A DNA stretch of 64,000 bases. It comes from an uncultured Rhodospirillaceae bacterium (GTDB taxonomy: Bacteria; Pseudomonadota; Alphaproteobacteria; Azospirillales; Azospirillaceae). The notes beneath the pieces are model-generated. The model searched no databases. It was not told the DNA's origin and saw nothing but the letters and a program-made list of their open reading frames with translations. The position numbers and the translations under genes were made by a program. Each line of letters begins with the position of its first letter. Position 1 is the first letter of the stretch. The stretch covers positions 146,869 through 210,868 of the forward strand of contig CALBDS010000060.1 in NCBI GenBank assembly GCA_937927415.1, written 5' to 3'. Shown here one piece after another: positions 17,073 through 25,341 of this stretch.

Positions 17073-18584
17073 ATGGGGATGAGCGGTCGCAGCAACGCTT
17101 GGGGACGATTCGCGCTTTTGGCCGTGGCGGGCATGATGCTGGGGCCGGTTCCGGCGCTGGCCGCGTCCGACAGCCCATGCGGTGCCATGCCTTCGGGGAC
17201 CGTGATCTCCGTGCCGACGCCCAAGGATGCCGGGCGCCTGCCGCTGGACCATCCGGTGGTGGCGTGGATCGGCGCCCCGGCCAACGAGGGGGTGGGCGGC
17301 CAGCCGGATCCCTGGCCGACCGACGTACTGGCGCGCATGAAGCTGGCGCCGGGGTCGGTGGTCAGCGGTGTGGGGCTTTCCAAGGGATCGCTGGCCGGGT
17401 GGCAGGTGCCCGGCGTGCGGTTCCTTGACGTGGGCTTTGGTGATGTGTCCCTGGCCGGGGCCAATCTGGCGGGGGCCTGCTTCGATCACGGTGCCGTGGC
17501 CGGTTCCGATTTCAGCGGCGCCAACCTGTCGGGCGCGCGGTTCGAGGGGACCGACGTGTCGGGCGGGCGGTTCGACCGTGCCAACCTGTCGGGGGCGGTG
17601 CTGACCTGTGCCCCCGGCATCGTGGGCGAAGGGTGCGGCGGCTATGACGACCAGCACCCCATCAGCCTGCGCGACGCCGACCTGCGGGGGGCGGACGTGG
17701 CCGGTCCGGTGTCCATGCTGGACGCCGTTCTGGACGGCGCGCGGGTGGAGCGCACCTCCCTGCCGTTGACGCCGGAGGTGATGAGCGGGCTGACGAAGGC
17801 GCGGGTGACGGAGGTCCGTCTGGTCCCCCCCATGCTGCGCAGCGGCGACGGCGAGGTGTTCACCGGCGCCGAACTGGACCGCCTGCGCCAGATGAGCAAC
17901 GACAAGATTCTGGATCTGATGGTCGATCTGAGCGGCTCGCCCTCGTTCGACTGTGCCCTGCCGGGGCTGAGCGTGGTGGAAAAGACCCTGTGCAGTCCGG
18001 GGGATCTGGCGGCGCTCGACCGGCTGATGGCGGCGACCTACCGCCGGGCCATGGATGCGGCGGCGGACAAGACGCTGGTCAAGACGGCGCAGACGGCCTT
18101 TCTCAAGACCCGCAACGCCTGTGCGACGGCGGGCGAGGATACCCGCTACACCTGCATCGCCGCCGCCTACACGGCGCGGCTGGCCGAGTTGGGGCGGGGG
18201 TTCGTGAAGACGGTGACCGCGCCCGGCACGCGCCGTTTCACCGGCGGCGGGTTCATCGCCAAGCCGGCGGTGGCGACCGAACCGCTGGTGGCAAAGCTGC
18301 TGCGCGCCTTCGGCGATTCCCCCGATGTGGCCCAGATCGAAAGCGCCAAGGGCGCCCTGAGCCTGACGGCCGAGGCGTCGGGGGCCAACGGCCATTCCTG
18401 CTCCTTTGAGGCGCCGCTGCGGTTCGACACCGTGCGGGGCTTGTGGATCGGCGAATCCGATGGGGAGAAGATGGCGTGGATCGTGCTGCCCGACGGGCTG
18501 GTCACCGCCTCGTCGCCGGAGGAAGCCCGCTATTTCTGCGGGATGCGCGCCTCCTGGCCCGGGGTGTTCTTTCCGTTGCCGTAA
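17073..18584 (+). CDS. Exported pentapeptide-repeat protein with LprI/DUF1311 domain
   Basis: 503 residues. Signal peptide 1-30 (ends PALA-A). Pentapeptide repeats of the A(N/D)LxG type cover about residues 115-180 (DFSGANLSGARFEGTDVSGG). A Cys-containing LprI/DUF1311 domain lies at about 290-375 (CSPGDLAALDRLMAATYRR, then LKTRNACATAG). The C-terminal ~120 residues are unassigned, with a paired Cys (GHSCSF, YFCGM). GAGGGGGG before the ATG is a strong ribosome-binding site. LprI-type domains are linked to lysozyme inhibition in mycobacteria; a cell-wall role here is inference. Confidence 0.75.
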   Translation: MGMSGRSNAWGRFALLAVAGMMLGPVPALAASDSPCGAMPSGTVISVPTPKDAGRLPLDHPVVAWIGAPANEGVGGQPDPWPTDVLARMKLAPGSVVSGVGLSKGSLAGWQVPGVRFLDVGFGDVSLAGANLAGACFDHGAVAGSDFSGANLSGARFEGTDVSGGRFDRANLSGAVLTCAPGIVGEGCGGYDDQHPISLRDADLRGADVAGPVSMLDAVLDGARVERTSLPLTPEVMSGLTKARVTEVRLVPPMLRSGDGEVFTGAELDRLRQMSNDKILDLMVDLSGSPSFDCALPGLSVVEKTLCSPGDLAALDRLMAATYRRAMDAAADKTLVKTAQTAFLKTRNACATAGEDTRYTCIAAAYTARLAELGRGFVKTVTAPGTRRFTGGGFIAKPAVATEPLVAKLLRAFGDSPDVAQIESAKGALSLTAEASGANGHSCSFEAPLRFDTVRGLWIGESDGEKMAWIVLPDGLVTASSPEEARYFCGMRASWPGVFFPLP

Positions 18585-18605
18585 GGCGCGCCATCCCCGC
18601 TGTCG

Positions 18606-20621
18606 TCACGCGGCATAGCCCTTGCGTGGCAGCCCCTTGACCAGCCGGGCGAACTGGTCGGCGAAGCGGACCGCGTGTTCCGCCGTCAGGTCGAACTGCA
18701 CGTGCAGCCGGCCGTGTTCGACGCTGCGGACCACCAGCGGCAGCGGTGCGGACAGACCGTCCAGCCGCAAGTCGCCGCGGATACCCTCCCGCACGGTGGC
18801 GGGGCCGTTCAGCAGGAGCGCCCCGCCTTCGGAAAAATCATCCACGGTGACTGTGTGCGCCTCTCCCCCCAGCGCCAGGGTGGCGGGCCGGTTGAGGGCG
18901 TAGCGGGGAGCGATGCGGCGGTCCACATCCTTGGTGGCGGTGCGGACCACGCGGATCAGCACGGTGCGCAGGGTGTCGATGCTGTCCGACACGCCGGTGG
19001 ACAGGCTGCTGACCTCGGTGGCGCGGGCGCCGGTGGCGTTGGCCTCGTCCGACACGCTGGCGATGCGGGTCGCCACCTCGCGGGCGGCGTCGGAGGTCTG
19101 GGCGACGTTGCGGGCGATTTCGTGGGTGGCCGCCCCCTGCTCCTCGATGGCGGCGGCGATCATGCCCGACAGCCCTTCGATGTTGCGGATGGCCCCGGCG
19201 ATGTCGCCCACCGCCTGCACGGCGCCGGCGGTGGTGCTCTGGATCTCGGAGATCTGCTGGCCGATCTCCTCGGTCGCCTTGGCGGTCTGGCCGGCGAGGT
19301 TCTTGACCTCCGTCGCCACCACGGCGAAGCCCTTGCCCATCTCGCCGGCCCGCGCCGCTTCGATGGTGGCGTTGAGCGCCAGCAGGTTGGTCTGCCCGGC
19401 AATGGAGTTGATGAGGCTCGCCACCTCGCTGATGCGGTGCACCGCACCGGCCAGTTGGGCGATGGTGGCCTGCGCCCGGTCGGATGCGGTGACGGCATCA
19501 CGGGTGACGCCGTTGGCCGCGTTCACCTGGCTGGCGATTTCGCGGATGGAGGCGTTCAATTCCTCCGACGCGCTGGCGACGGTCTGGGCGTTGGTCAGGG
19601 CCTGATGGGCAGCACTGGCCACCGACTGGCTGTTGTGGCTGACGGCATCGGCGGACTGGGCCATGCGCCGGGCGTTTTCGGTCATGCGGCCGGTCTGGGT
19701 CGCCACCCCCTCCACCGCCGAGCGCGCCTCGCGCTCCACGGTTTCGGCCATGGTGCGCAGGGCGTTCAGCCGTTCCTGCTCCGCCTGCCGGCGCTGCTCC
19801 TCCTGTTCGGTGCGCAGCCGTTCGGTTTCCTGGGCGTTGGCGCGGAACACCTGCACCGCCTGGGCCATCTGCCCCACCTCGTCCCCGCGCCGGGCGAAGG
19901 GAACGGCGATGGACAGGTCCCCTTCGGACAGGCGCTTCATCACCGCGGTCATCGCCACCACCGGGCGGATCACCCCGCGGGCAAGGCCGGTGATGCTGCC
20001 CACTAGCAGCGCCAGCACCACCGCCGCCACCGACCACAGAATGCCGAGAAACCGCGATTCGCGGGCGTCGGCGTCGGTTTCGGTGGCGGCGTTCATCGCT
20101 TCGGTGGCCTTGACGATGGCATCGACCACCGCCCGGTGATCCCCGTACGCCTGGGTCAGCACGGTATAGGAGGCCTTGGCCGCTGCCGCGTCGCCCCGTT
20201 CCAGCGCCGGCAGGAACCGCCCCTCAAGCTCGGTCCAGAAGCGGGCCACATGGGTGTGGGACGTGCGGGTCAGCATGTCGCGGACCGACAGGTCCATCTC
20301 ACCCGCCCGGCGCGCCTCCCAATAGGCGTGACGGTCGTCGTATTCCTTGCGCAACTGGGCCAGACGGCCGCGGCGTCCGGGCAGGGAGGCGGGATCGTTC
20401 AGGGCCAGGGTGGCTTCCAGATAGGATTCGATGATGTATTCCGGCGGCGGCAGGATGTCGGCCACCAGATCCTTGCCCAACACGATCCGCTGGTACAGCG
20501 GCCCGCCCACCTTCAGTTCCGCGATGGCGGAAACTCCGGCCGCGGCCACGGCCAGAAAGCCCATGATAATCAAGACACCGAACAGATGAACGAGGCTGGC
20601 GATCCGGGGGCGCGTGAGCAT
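18606..20621 (-). CDS. Methyl-accepting chemotaxis protein with C-terminal PilZ domain
   Basis: Chemoreceptor of 671 residues: membrane segments at about 11-33 and 191-214 around a helical periplasmic sensor, HAMP (about 212-264), and a long coiled-coil signalling domain with the conserved tip around IAGQTNLLALNATIEAARAG. A PilZ domain from about 567 carries the c-di-GMP binding motifs RIAPR (569-573) and DFSEGG (595-600). Receptors of this layout are known from Azospirillum (Tlp1, Aer), where c-di-GMP binding tunes chemotaxis. The sensor ligand is unknown. A TATAAT promoter lies just upstream. Confidence 0.93.
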   Translation of the reverse strand: MLTRPRIASLVHLFGVLIIMGFLAVAAAGVSAIAELKVGGPLYQRIVLGKDLVADILPPPEYIIESYLEATLALNDPASLPGRRGRLAQLRKEYDDRHAYWEARRAGEMDLSVRDMLTRTSHTHVARFWTELEGRFLPALERGDAAAAKASYTVLTQAYGDHRAVVDAIVKATEAMNAATETDADARESRFLGILWSVAAVVLALLVGSITGLARGVIRPVVAMTAVMKRLSEGDLSIAVPFARRGDEVGQMAQAVQVFRANAQETERLRTEQEEQRRQAEQERLNALRTMAETVEREARSAVEGVATQTGRMTENARRMAQSADAVSHNSQSVASAAHQALTNAQTVASASEELNASIREIASQVNAANGVTRDAVTASDRAQATIAQLAGAVHRISEVASLINSIAGQTNLLALNATIEAARAGEMGKGFAVVATEVKNLAGQTAKATEEIGQQISEIQSTTAGAVQAVGDIAGAIRNIEGLSGMIAAAIEEQGAATHEIARNVAQTSDAAREVATRIASVSDEANATGARATEVSSLSTGVSDSIDTLRTVLIRVVRTATKDVDRRIAPRYALNRPATLALGGEAHTVTVDDFSEGGALLLNGPATVREGIRGDLRLDGLSAPLPLVVRSVEHGRLHVQFDLTAEHAVRFADQFARLVKGLPRKGYAA

Positions 20622-20656
20622 GGGAAAAGCCTGAATGCGGATGATCTTTTCCGCAG

Positions 20657-20683
20657 ATTATACGCGTGTTCAAAAATGGTAAA
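20657..20683 (-). promoter_or_regulatory. Promoter of the MCP-PilZ gene
   Basis: On the minus strand a perfect TATAAT (20662-20657) stands 36 nt before the ATG, with TTTACC 15 nt upstream (20683-20678), in a markedly AT-rich patch. The -35 and spacing are suboptimal; the -10 is convincing. Confidence 0.5.
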
Positions 20684-20731
20684 TTTAGATTTATCAACCC
20701 AGCCTTTCTTCTGGCAAAGGGCGGACCCATG

Positions 20732-20763
20732 AAAAACCCCGCCGGACGGACGGTCCGGCGGGG
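20732..20763 (-). terminator. Rho-independent terminator of hisS
   Basis: An 11-bp perfect stem (20737-20747 with 20753-20763, 5-nt loop) is followed on the minus strand by TTTTT (20736-20732). It lies 70 nt after the hisS stop. Confidence 0.85.
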
Positions 20764-20832
20764 TGAAACCCGGCGAGGCGGGGGGCAGGGTGCCGCCCCG
20801 CCGATGAACCTTCGGTCACGCTTTCGGGAGAA

Positions 20833-22188
20833 TCAGCCCTCCAGCAGCGCCTTGACCGTGGCGGGAAGGTCGGCCAGCGCCACCTCCCGCTGTTCGCCGC
20901 GCAGCAGATGCTTGACGGTGGCGGTGCCGCGGGCCTTTTCGTCGCTGCCCATCAGCACGGCCACGGGGATGCCGGCCTTGTCGGCGTATTTCATCTGTTT
21001 GGCCAGCTTGCCGCCGTCCAACTGGATTTCGGTGTTCAGCCCGGCGGCGCGCAGGTCGGCGGCCAGACGGAAGTAATCGCCGGTCAGGGCCGGATCCATC
21101 TGGGTCACCAGCACCTGGGCGGTGGCGCCGCCGTCCTTGATGAGGCCGGCTTCCAGCAATTGATAGAACAGGCGGGTGGCGCCGATGGAGATCCCCACCC
21201 CCGGCAGCCGCGATTTGGTGTAGTGGCTGGCGAGGTTTTCATAGCGCCCCCCCGAACACACGCTGCCGATGCCGCGGTGGTCGTTGAGGAACGTCTCGTA
21301 GACGGTGCCGGTGTAGTAATCCAGCCCCCGCGCGATGGCGAGGTTGATGCGCACGGCGTCGTCGGGCACCTGGAAGGCGCGCAAGCCCTCCATCACCGTG
21401 GACAATTCGTGGATGCCGGTGCGGAAGGTGTCGTTGTCCACGTCCATGGCCCGCAGGGCGGCCAGGGTGTCGTCGTTGCTCTTCTGCTCGGCGATCAGAC
21501 CCAGGATGCGGTCGGCCACATCGCCCGGCACCGCCAGACCTTCGCCGGTCAGGTTGGCGCGCACCGTGTCGCGGTCCAGCTTGTCCAGCTTGTCGATCTC
21601 GCGCAGCACCAGCACGCGGCGTTCCGGCTCGCCGATCCCCAGCCCGTCCAGCAGACCCAGCAGGATCTTGCGGTTGTTGATGTTGATGGTGAAGCCGCCG
21701 AAGTCCAACTCGCGGAACACATGATGGATCACCGCCGGCATCTCGGCGTCGTAGTGCAGGCCCAGCGAATCCTTGCCGATCACGTCGATGTCGCACTGGT
21801 AGAACTCGCGGAACCGCCCGCGCTGGGCGCGCTCGCCGCGGTAGACGCGCTGGATCTGGTAGCGGCGGAAGGGGAAGGCCAGATCCCGTTCATGTTCGGC
21901 GACATACCGGGCCAGCGGCACCGTCAGGTCGAAACGCAGCGCCATGTCCGGCTTGTGCCCCTGCTGGATGGCGCCGGTGGACTGGACGAAATAGACCTGC
22001 TTTTCCGTTTCCCCGCCCGATTTGGTCAGCAGCACGTCGGCGGTTTCGAACACCGGGGTTTCCACCGGCACGAAGCCGAACCGCTCGTAGCCGCGGCGGA
22101 TGGTGTCGAGCATGCGCTGAAAGGCCACCTGCTGCCGGGGCAGCAGTTCCATCACGCCGGGCGGGGTGCGGGGGGGGATCAGGCTCAT
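20833..22188 (-). CDS. hisS: Histidyl-tRNA synthetase
   Basis: Charges tRNA-His. 451 residues with class II motifs: motif 2 YRGERAQRGRFREFYQCD, histidine-specific motif GLDYYTGTVYE, motif 3 around GVGISIGATRLFYQLLEAG, and a C-terminal anticodon-binding domain. The N-terminus is MSLIPPRTPPGVMELLPRQQ, so the Met at 22188 is preferred over 22260. The segment between motifs 2 and 3 is longer than in E. coli HisRS, a form seen in several alphaproteobacteria. The gene is divergent from gor. Confidence 0.95.
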   Translation of the reverse strand: MSLIPPRTPPGVMELLPRQQVAFQRMLDTIRRGYERFGFVPVETPVFETADVLLTKSGGETEKQVYFVQSTGAIQQGHKPDMALRFDLTVPLARYVAEHERDLAFPFRRYQIQRVYRGERAQRGRFREFYQCDIDVIGKDSLGLHYDAEMPAVIHHVFRELDFGGFTININNRKILLGLLDGLGIGEPERRVLVLREIDKLDKLDRDTVRANLTGEGLAVPGDVADRILGLIAEQKSNDDTLAALRAMDVDNDTFRTGIHELSTVMEGLRAFQVPDDAVRINLAIARGLDYYTGTVYETFLNDHRGIGSVCSGGRYENLASHYTKSRLPGVGISIGATRLFYQLLEAGLIKDGGATAQVLVTQMDPALTGDYFRLAADLRAAGLNTEIQLDGGKLAKQMKYADKAGIPVAVLMGSDEKARGTATVKHLLRGEQREVALADLPATVKALLEG

Positions 22189-22347
22189 GGTACGGGGCTT
22201 TGCCAAACGGTGAAGGGGAAATCCGTTGCCGGTTCTAGCCCGTTTTGACCACGGCGTCATCCCCTCGACAACGGCACGAAAAGCGGGAACACTTCCCGCC
22301 GCAGGATGCGCCTTAAAATCAGCCTAAACACGATGGGAGAACCCCTT

Positions 22348-23709
22348 GTGACTCAGTTCGATTTCGATCTCTTCACCATCGGCGCCGGGTCGGGCGGGGT
22401 GGCCGCCAGCCGCCGGGCCGCCGGGTTCGGGGCCAGGGTCGGCATCTGCGAGGGCAGCCGGGTCGGCGGCACCTGCGTCATCCGCGGCTGCGTGCCGAAA
22501 AAGCTGCTGGTCTATGCCAGCCAGTTCCGCGACGCCTTTGCCGATGCCCCCGGTTTCGGCTGGGCGGCGCACACGCCGGCGTTCGACTGGGCCACCTTGA
22601 TCGCCAACAAGGACCGGGAGATCGACCGGCTGAACGGCCTCTACATCGGCATGCTGGAACGGGCCGGGGTCACGCTGTTCAACGGCCACGGGCGGCTGAT
22701 CGACCGGCACACGGTGGAGATCGGCGACCGGCGCATCACCGCCGCCCGGATCCTCATCGCCACCGGCGGCTGGCCGTCGCTGCCCGCCATTCCCGGCATC
22801 GAGCACGCCATCACCTCGAACGAGGCGCTGCACCTGGGCCGGCTGCCCCATTCGATGATCATCATCGGCGGCGGCTATATCGCCGTGGAGTTCGCGGGCA
22901 TCTTCGCCGGGCTGGGCGTGGATGTGACCATGATGATCCGCGGCGAGGAACTGCTGAACGGCTTCGACGACGATATCCGCATCGCCCTGGCCCAGGAAAT
23001 GCGCAAGCGCGGCATCACCATCCTGGCCCGCACCAAGCCTTTGAAGGTGGAAGAGGGGGCCAGCGGTTTCACCGTCACCGACCATCTGGGGCGGGAGCAT
23101 TCGGCGGGGCTGGTCATGGCCGCCACCGGCCGCCGTCCCAACACCCGCAATCTGGGGCTGGAGGATGTCGGCGTGGCCCTCGATGCCAAGGGGGCGGTCA
23201 TCGTCGATGAGGATCTGCGCACCAGCGTGGACACCATCTATGCCCTGGGCGACGTGACCGACCGCGTGGCCCTGACGCCGGTCGCCATCGCCGAGGGGCG
23301 GGCCTTTGCCGAAACCCACTACAATAACAACCCCATGCGGGTGTCGTACGACAACATCCCCACCGCCGTGTTCTCCCAGCCCCCACTAGGCACCGTCGGC
23401 CTGACCGAGGCCGAGGCACGGGCGAAGCACGCCAAGGTGGACATCTACCGCACCGGCTTCCGCCCCATGAAGCACACCCTGTCCGGGCGCGACGAGCGGG
23501 TGCTGATGAAGCTGATCGTGGATGGGGAAACCCAGAAGGTGCTGGGCTGTCACATGATGGGGATGGACGCCTCGGAAATCATCCAGGCGCTGGGCATCGC
23601 CATCACCTGCGGCGCCACCAAGGCCGATTTCGACCGCACCATCGCGCTCCACCCCTCCACCGCGGAAGAGTTCGTGCTGATGCGGGACAAGGTGCCCGAT
23701 CCGGCCTGA
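22348..23709 (+). CDS. gor: Glutathione-disulfide reductase
   Basis: FAD/NADPH flavoenzyme that regenerates reduced glutathione. 453 residues from the GTG at 22348: FAD site FDLFTIGAGSGGVAASRRAA, redox-active pair Cys43/Cys48 in GGTCVIRGCVPKKL, NADPH site IIIGGGYIAVEFAGIFAGLG, and active-site HPSTAEE near the C-terminus. GGGAGA at 22336-22341 supports GTG 22348; an ATG at 22333 is the alternative. A small hairpin (GCGGGAA/TTCCCGC, 22283-22299) lies in the shared upstream region with hisS. Confidence 0.93.
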   Translation: MTQFDFDLFTIGAGSGGVAASRRAAGFGARVGICEGSRVGGTCVIRGCVPKKLLVYASQFRDAFADAPGFGWAAHTPAFDWATLIANKDREIDRLNGLYIGMLERAGVTLFNGHGRLIDRHTVEIGDRRITAARILIATGGWPSLPAIPGIEHAITSNEALHLGRLPHSMIIIGGGYIAVEFAGIFAGLGVDVTMMIRGEELLNGFDDDIRIALAQEMRKRGITILARTKPLKVEEGASGFTVTDHLGREHSAGLVMAATGRRPNTRNLGLEDVGVALDAKGAVIVDEDLRTSVDTIYALGDVTDRVALTPVAIAEGRAFAETHYNNNPMRVSYDNIPTAVFSQPPLGTVGLTEAEARAKHAKVDIYRTGFRPMKHTLSGRDERVLMKLIVDGETQKVLGCHMMGMDASEIIQALGIAITCGATKADFDRTIALHPSTAEEFVLMRDKVPDPA

Positions 23710-23727
23710 AAACCGGATCGGGAACGA

Positions 23728-23782
23728 GAGTCCTTCGGGTGCTTCAATAAGCACCCGAAGGACTCATCAGTTTTTGGTTTTT
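23728..23782 (+). terminator. Rho-independent terminator of gor
   Basis: A perfect 17-bp stem (23728-23744 with 23749-23765, loop CAAT) is followed by TTTTTGGTTTTT at 23771-23782. Both outer ends of the stem contain GANTC sites (GAGTC, GACTC). Confidence 0.92.
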
Positions 23783-23784
23783 CC

Positions 23785-23827
23785 GTGTGATTCACGCTTC
23801 AAACGATTCCGTTTGAAGCGATCACAC
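23785..23827. repeat. Long palindromic element with two GATTC sites
   Basis: GTGTGAT (23785-23791) pairs with ATCACAC (23821-23827), and CGCTTCAAACG (23795-23805) pairs perfectly with CGTTTGAAGCG (23810-23820) around ATTC, leaving only a TCA bulge. There is no T-run on either strand, so it is not an ordinary terminator. It contains GATTC at 23789 and 23805, making four GANTC sites within 82 bp together with the adjacent terminator. It may be a copy of a dispersed palindromic repeat. Confidence 0.6.
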
Positions 23828-23840
23828 TCTAACGGGCGCG

Positions 23841-24569
23841 TTACGGCGCCGGGCAGCGGTCCACCGTCACTTCGGCATAGGACCGCTGGCCCGGAACCAC
23901 GGTGATCCGGTATTCCGTGTGATCGACGATCACCGCGTGGTGCAGCGGCAGCATGCCGCTCAGCTCCTTCGGCTCCTTGCTCCCGTGCAACCCGATGCGC
24001 AGGGTCACCGGCTGGGTCGGGTCGTACCAGCTTTCCTTCTGGCCCTGGGCGTTCTGGGCCGACATCCCTTCGCCGGTCACCGTCACGGCGCCGTTGTTGA
24101 AGCTGGCCACGCGGGTGGAGGATTTCAGCAGCGGCGTGGACAGCACGATGCGCTTGCTGTCGCCCGACTGGCAGTTGCGCGGGTTCTGCGCCTGTTCGAT
24201 GACGAAGGCCAGTCGCGCCGGGTCGATTCCCGCCGCCAGCCGGTCGGCCACCAGCCGGCTCAACTCGGCCAGCTTGCCGCTGGGCAGTTCCTTTTGCAGC
24301 CGGGCTTCCAGTTCGGCGGCGTGGGCGTCGGCCTTGCGGGCGGCGTGCTGCATCTGGCTGGCCAGCAACTCCAGCTCCGCCTTTTGCCGTGACAGGGTTT
24401 CGATCTGTTCCCGCAAGGTGGCGTCGCGGCCTTTGAGCTGTTCGATCCCCATCTGGTAGGAGAACAGCCCGATGCCCAGCAGCACCCCGCCGGCCAGCGC
24501 CAGTTTGGCAAAGCTGGTCCAGAAACGGCGCCGGTAGCGGCGCTCATAGTCGTAACGTCCAAGGCCCAT
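23841..24569 (-). CDS. Membrane-anchored coiled-coil protein of unknown function
   Basis: 242 residues from MGLGRYDYERRYRRRFW. A very basic cytoplasmic start is followed by one membrane segment (about 22-40) and a coiled coil (about 45-105). The presumably periplasmic C-terminal domain contains two Cys, CQSGD and a final CP. This resembles a type II membrane protein with a periplasmic domain. I do not recognise a named family. The start at 24569 puts the basic residues directly before the membrane segment. It is divergent from gmhB. Confidence 0.65.
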   Translation of the reverse strand: MGLGRYDYERRYRRRFWTSFAKLALAGGVLLGIGLFSYQMGIEQLKGRDATLREQIETLSRQKAELELLASQMQHAARKADAHAAELEARLQKELPSGKLAELSRLVADRLAAGIDPARLAFVIEQAQNPRNCQSGDSKRIVLSTPLLKSSTRVASFNNGAVTVTGEGMSAQNAQGQKESWYDPTQPVTLRIGLHGSKEPKELSGMLPLHHAVIVDHTEYRITVVPGQRSYAEVTVDRCPAP

Positions 24570-24789
24570 CTGCTGAGACGTCCACAGGTGAGGGGGAAAA
24601 AGGGGGGAAGGGCGGGACCCGCACGGTCCCGGCAAACACCCCCTTATGGCTAACGGCATCAGCCGCCGGTTTCAACCCTTGAGGCGGGCGGAGCCGCCGT
24701 TCGTGTTGCGAATGGCCGGCGGGGCTGATACCCCAATCGGCGGCAGCGGCCCCGTTGCCCGTTTCCACCCTTTCGGCGATCCGATCCCC

Positions 24790-25323
24790 ATGCAGCAGCC
24801 GGCCCTTTTCCTCGACCGCGACGGCGTCATCAACATCGACCACGGGTATGTGGTTCGGCGGGAGGATTTCGCCTTTCTCGACGGGGTGTTCGCCCTGGCC
24901 CGCCGGGCGGTGGACCGTGGTTACCGCATCGCGGTCGTCACCAACCAGTCGGGCATCGCGCGGGGCTATTTTTCGGAAGAGGATTTCGCCGTGCTGTCGG
25001 GCTGGATGTCCGGGCGCTTCGCCGCTCACGGGGCCGCACTGGCCGGGGTGTTCCATTGCCCCTATCTGGCGGGATCCCCGCAGCCCGGCTATGACCGTGA
25101 CAGCTTCTGGCGCAAGCCCAACCCCGGCATGATTCTGGAGGCGCAGCGGCGGTTGGGGCTGGATCTGGGGCGCTCGATCTTCGTCGGCGATCAGCCCACC
25201 GACATGGCGGCGGCCCGCGCCGCCGGAATCGGCACCCGCGCCCTGCTGGGGGGCAAGACGGCGGCGGACGCCACGCTGACGGCCCCGGACCACACCGCCC
25301 TGTTGCCGCTGCTGTTCGGATGA
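24790..25323 (+). CDS. gmhB: D-glycero-D-manno-heptose 1,7-bisphosphate 7-phosphatase-like HAD phosphatase
   Basis: HAD-family phosphatase, probably of the ADP-heptose pathway for LPS core. 177 residues: nucleophile motif FLDRDGVIN (Asp9, Asp11), VVTNQSGIARG, FWRKPNPGM and FVGDQPTDMAAA, the typical GmhB set. The zinc loop usual in E. coli GmhB is not intact: one Cys (HCPYLAGSP) is present but the later CxC is replaced by DRDSFW. The start at 24790 puts DRDG in its normal place; the upstream Met at 24646 would add 48 unlikely residues. A GT9 heptosyltransferase at 45196 fits the same pathway. Confidence 0.78.
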   Translation: MQQPALFLDRDGVINIDHGYVVRREDFAFLDGVFALARRAVDRGYRIAVVTNQSGIARGYFSEEDFAVLSGWMSGRFAAHGAALAGVFHCPYLAGSPQPGYDRDSFWRKPNPGMILEAQRRLGLDLGRSIFVGDQPTDMAAARAAGIGTRALLGGKTAADATLTAPDHTALLPLLFG

Positions 25324-25341
25324 CGCGAGCGGCGGCCCCCG

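Noticed and set aside
23785..23827. Terminator for the coiled-coil membrane protein gene
   Set aside because: The minus strand after the hairpin is A-rich, not T-rich.
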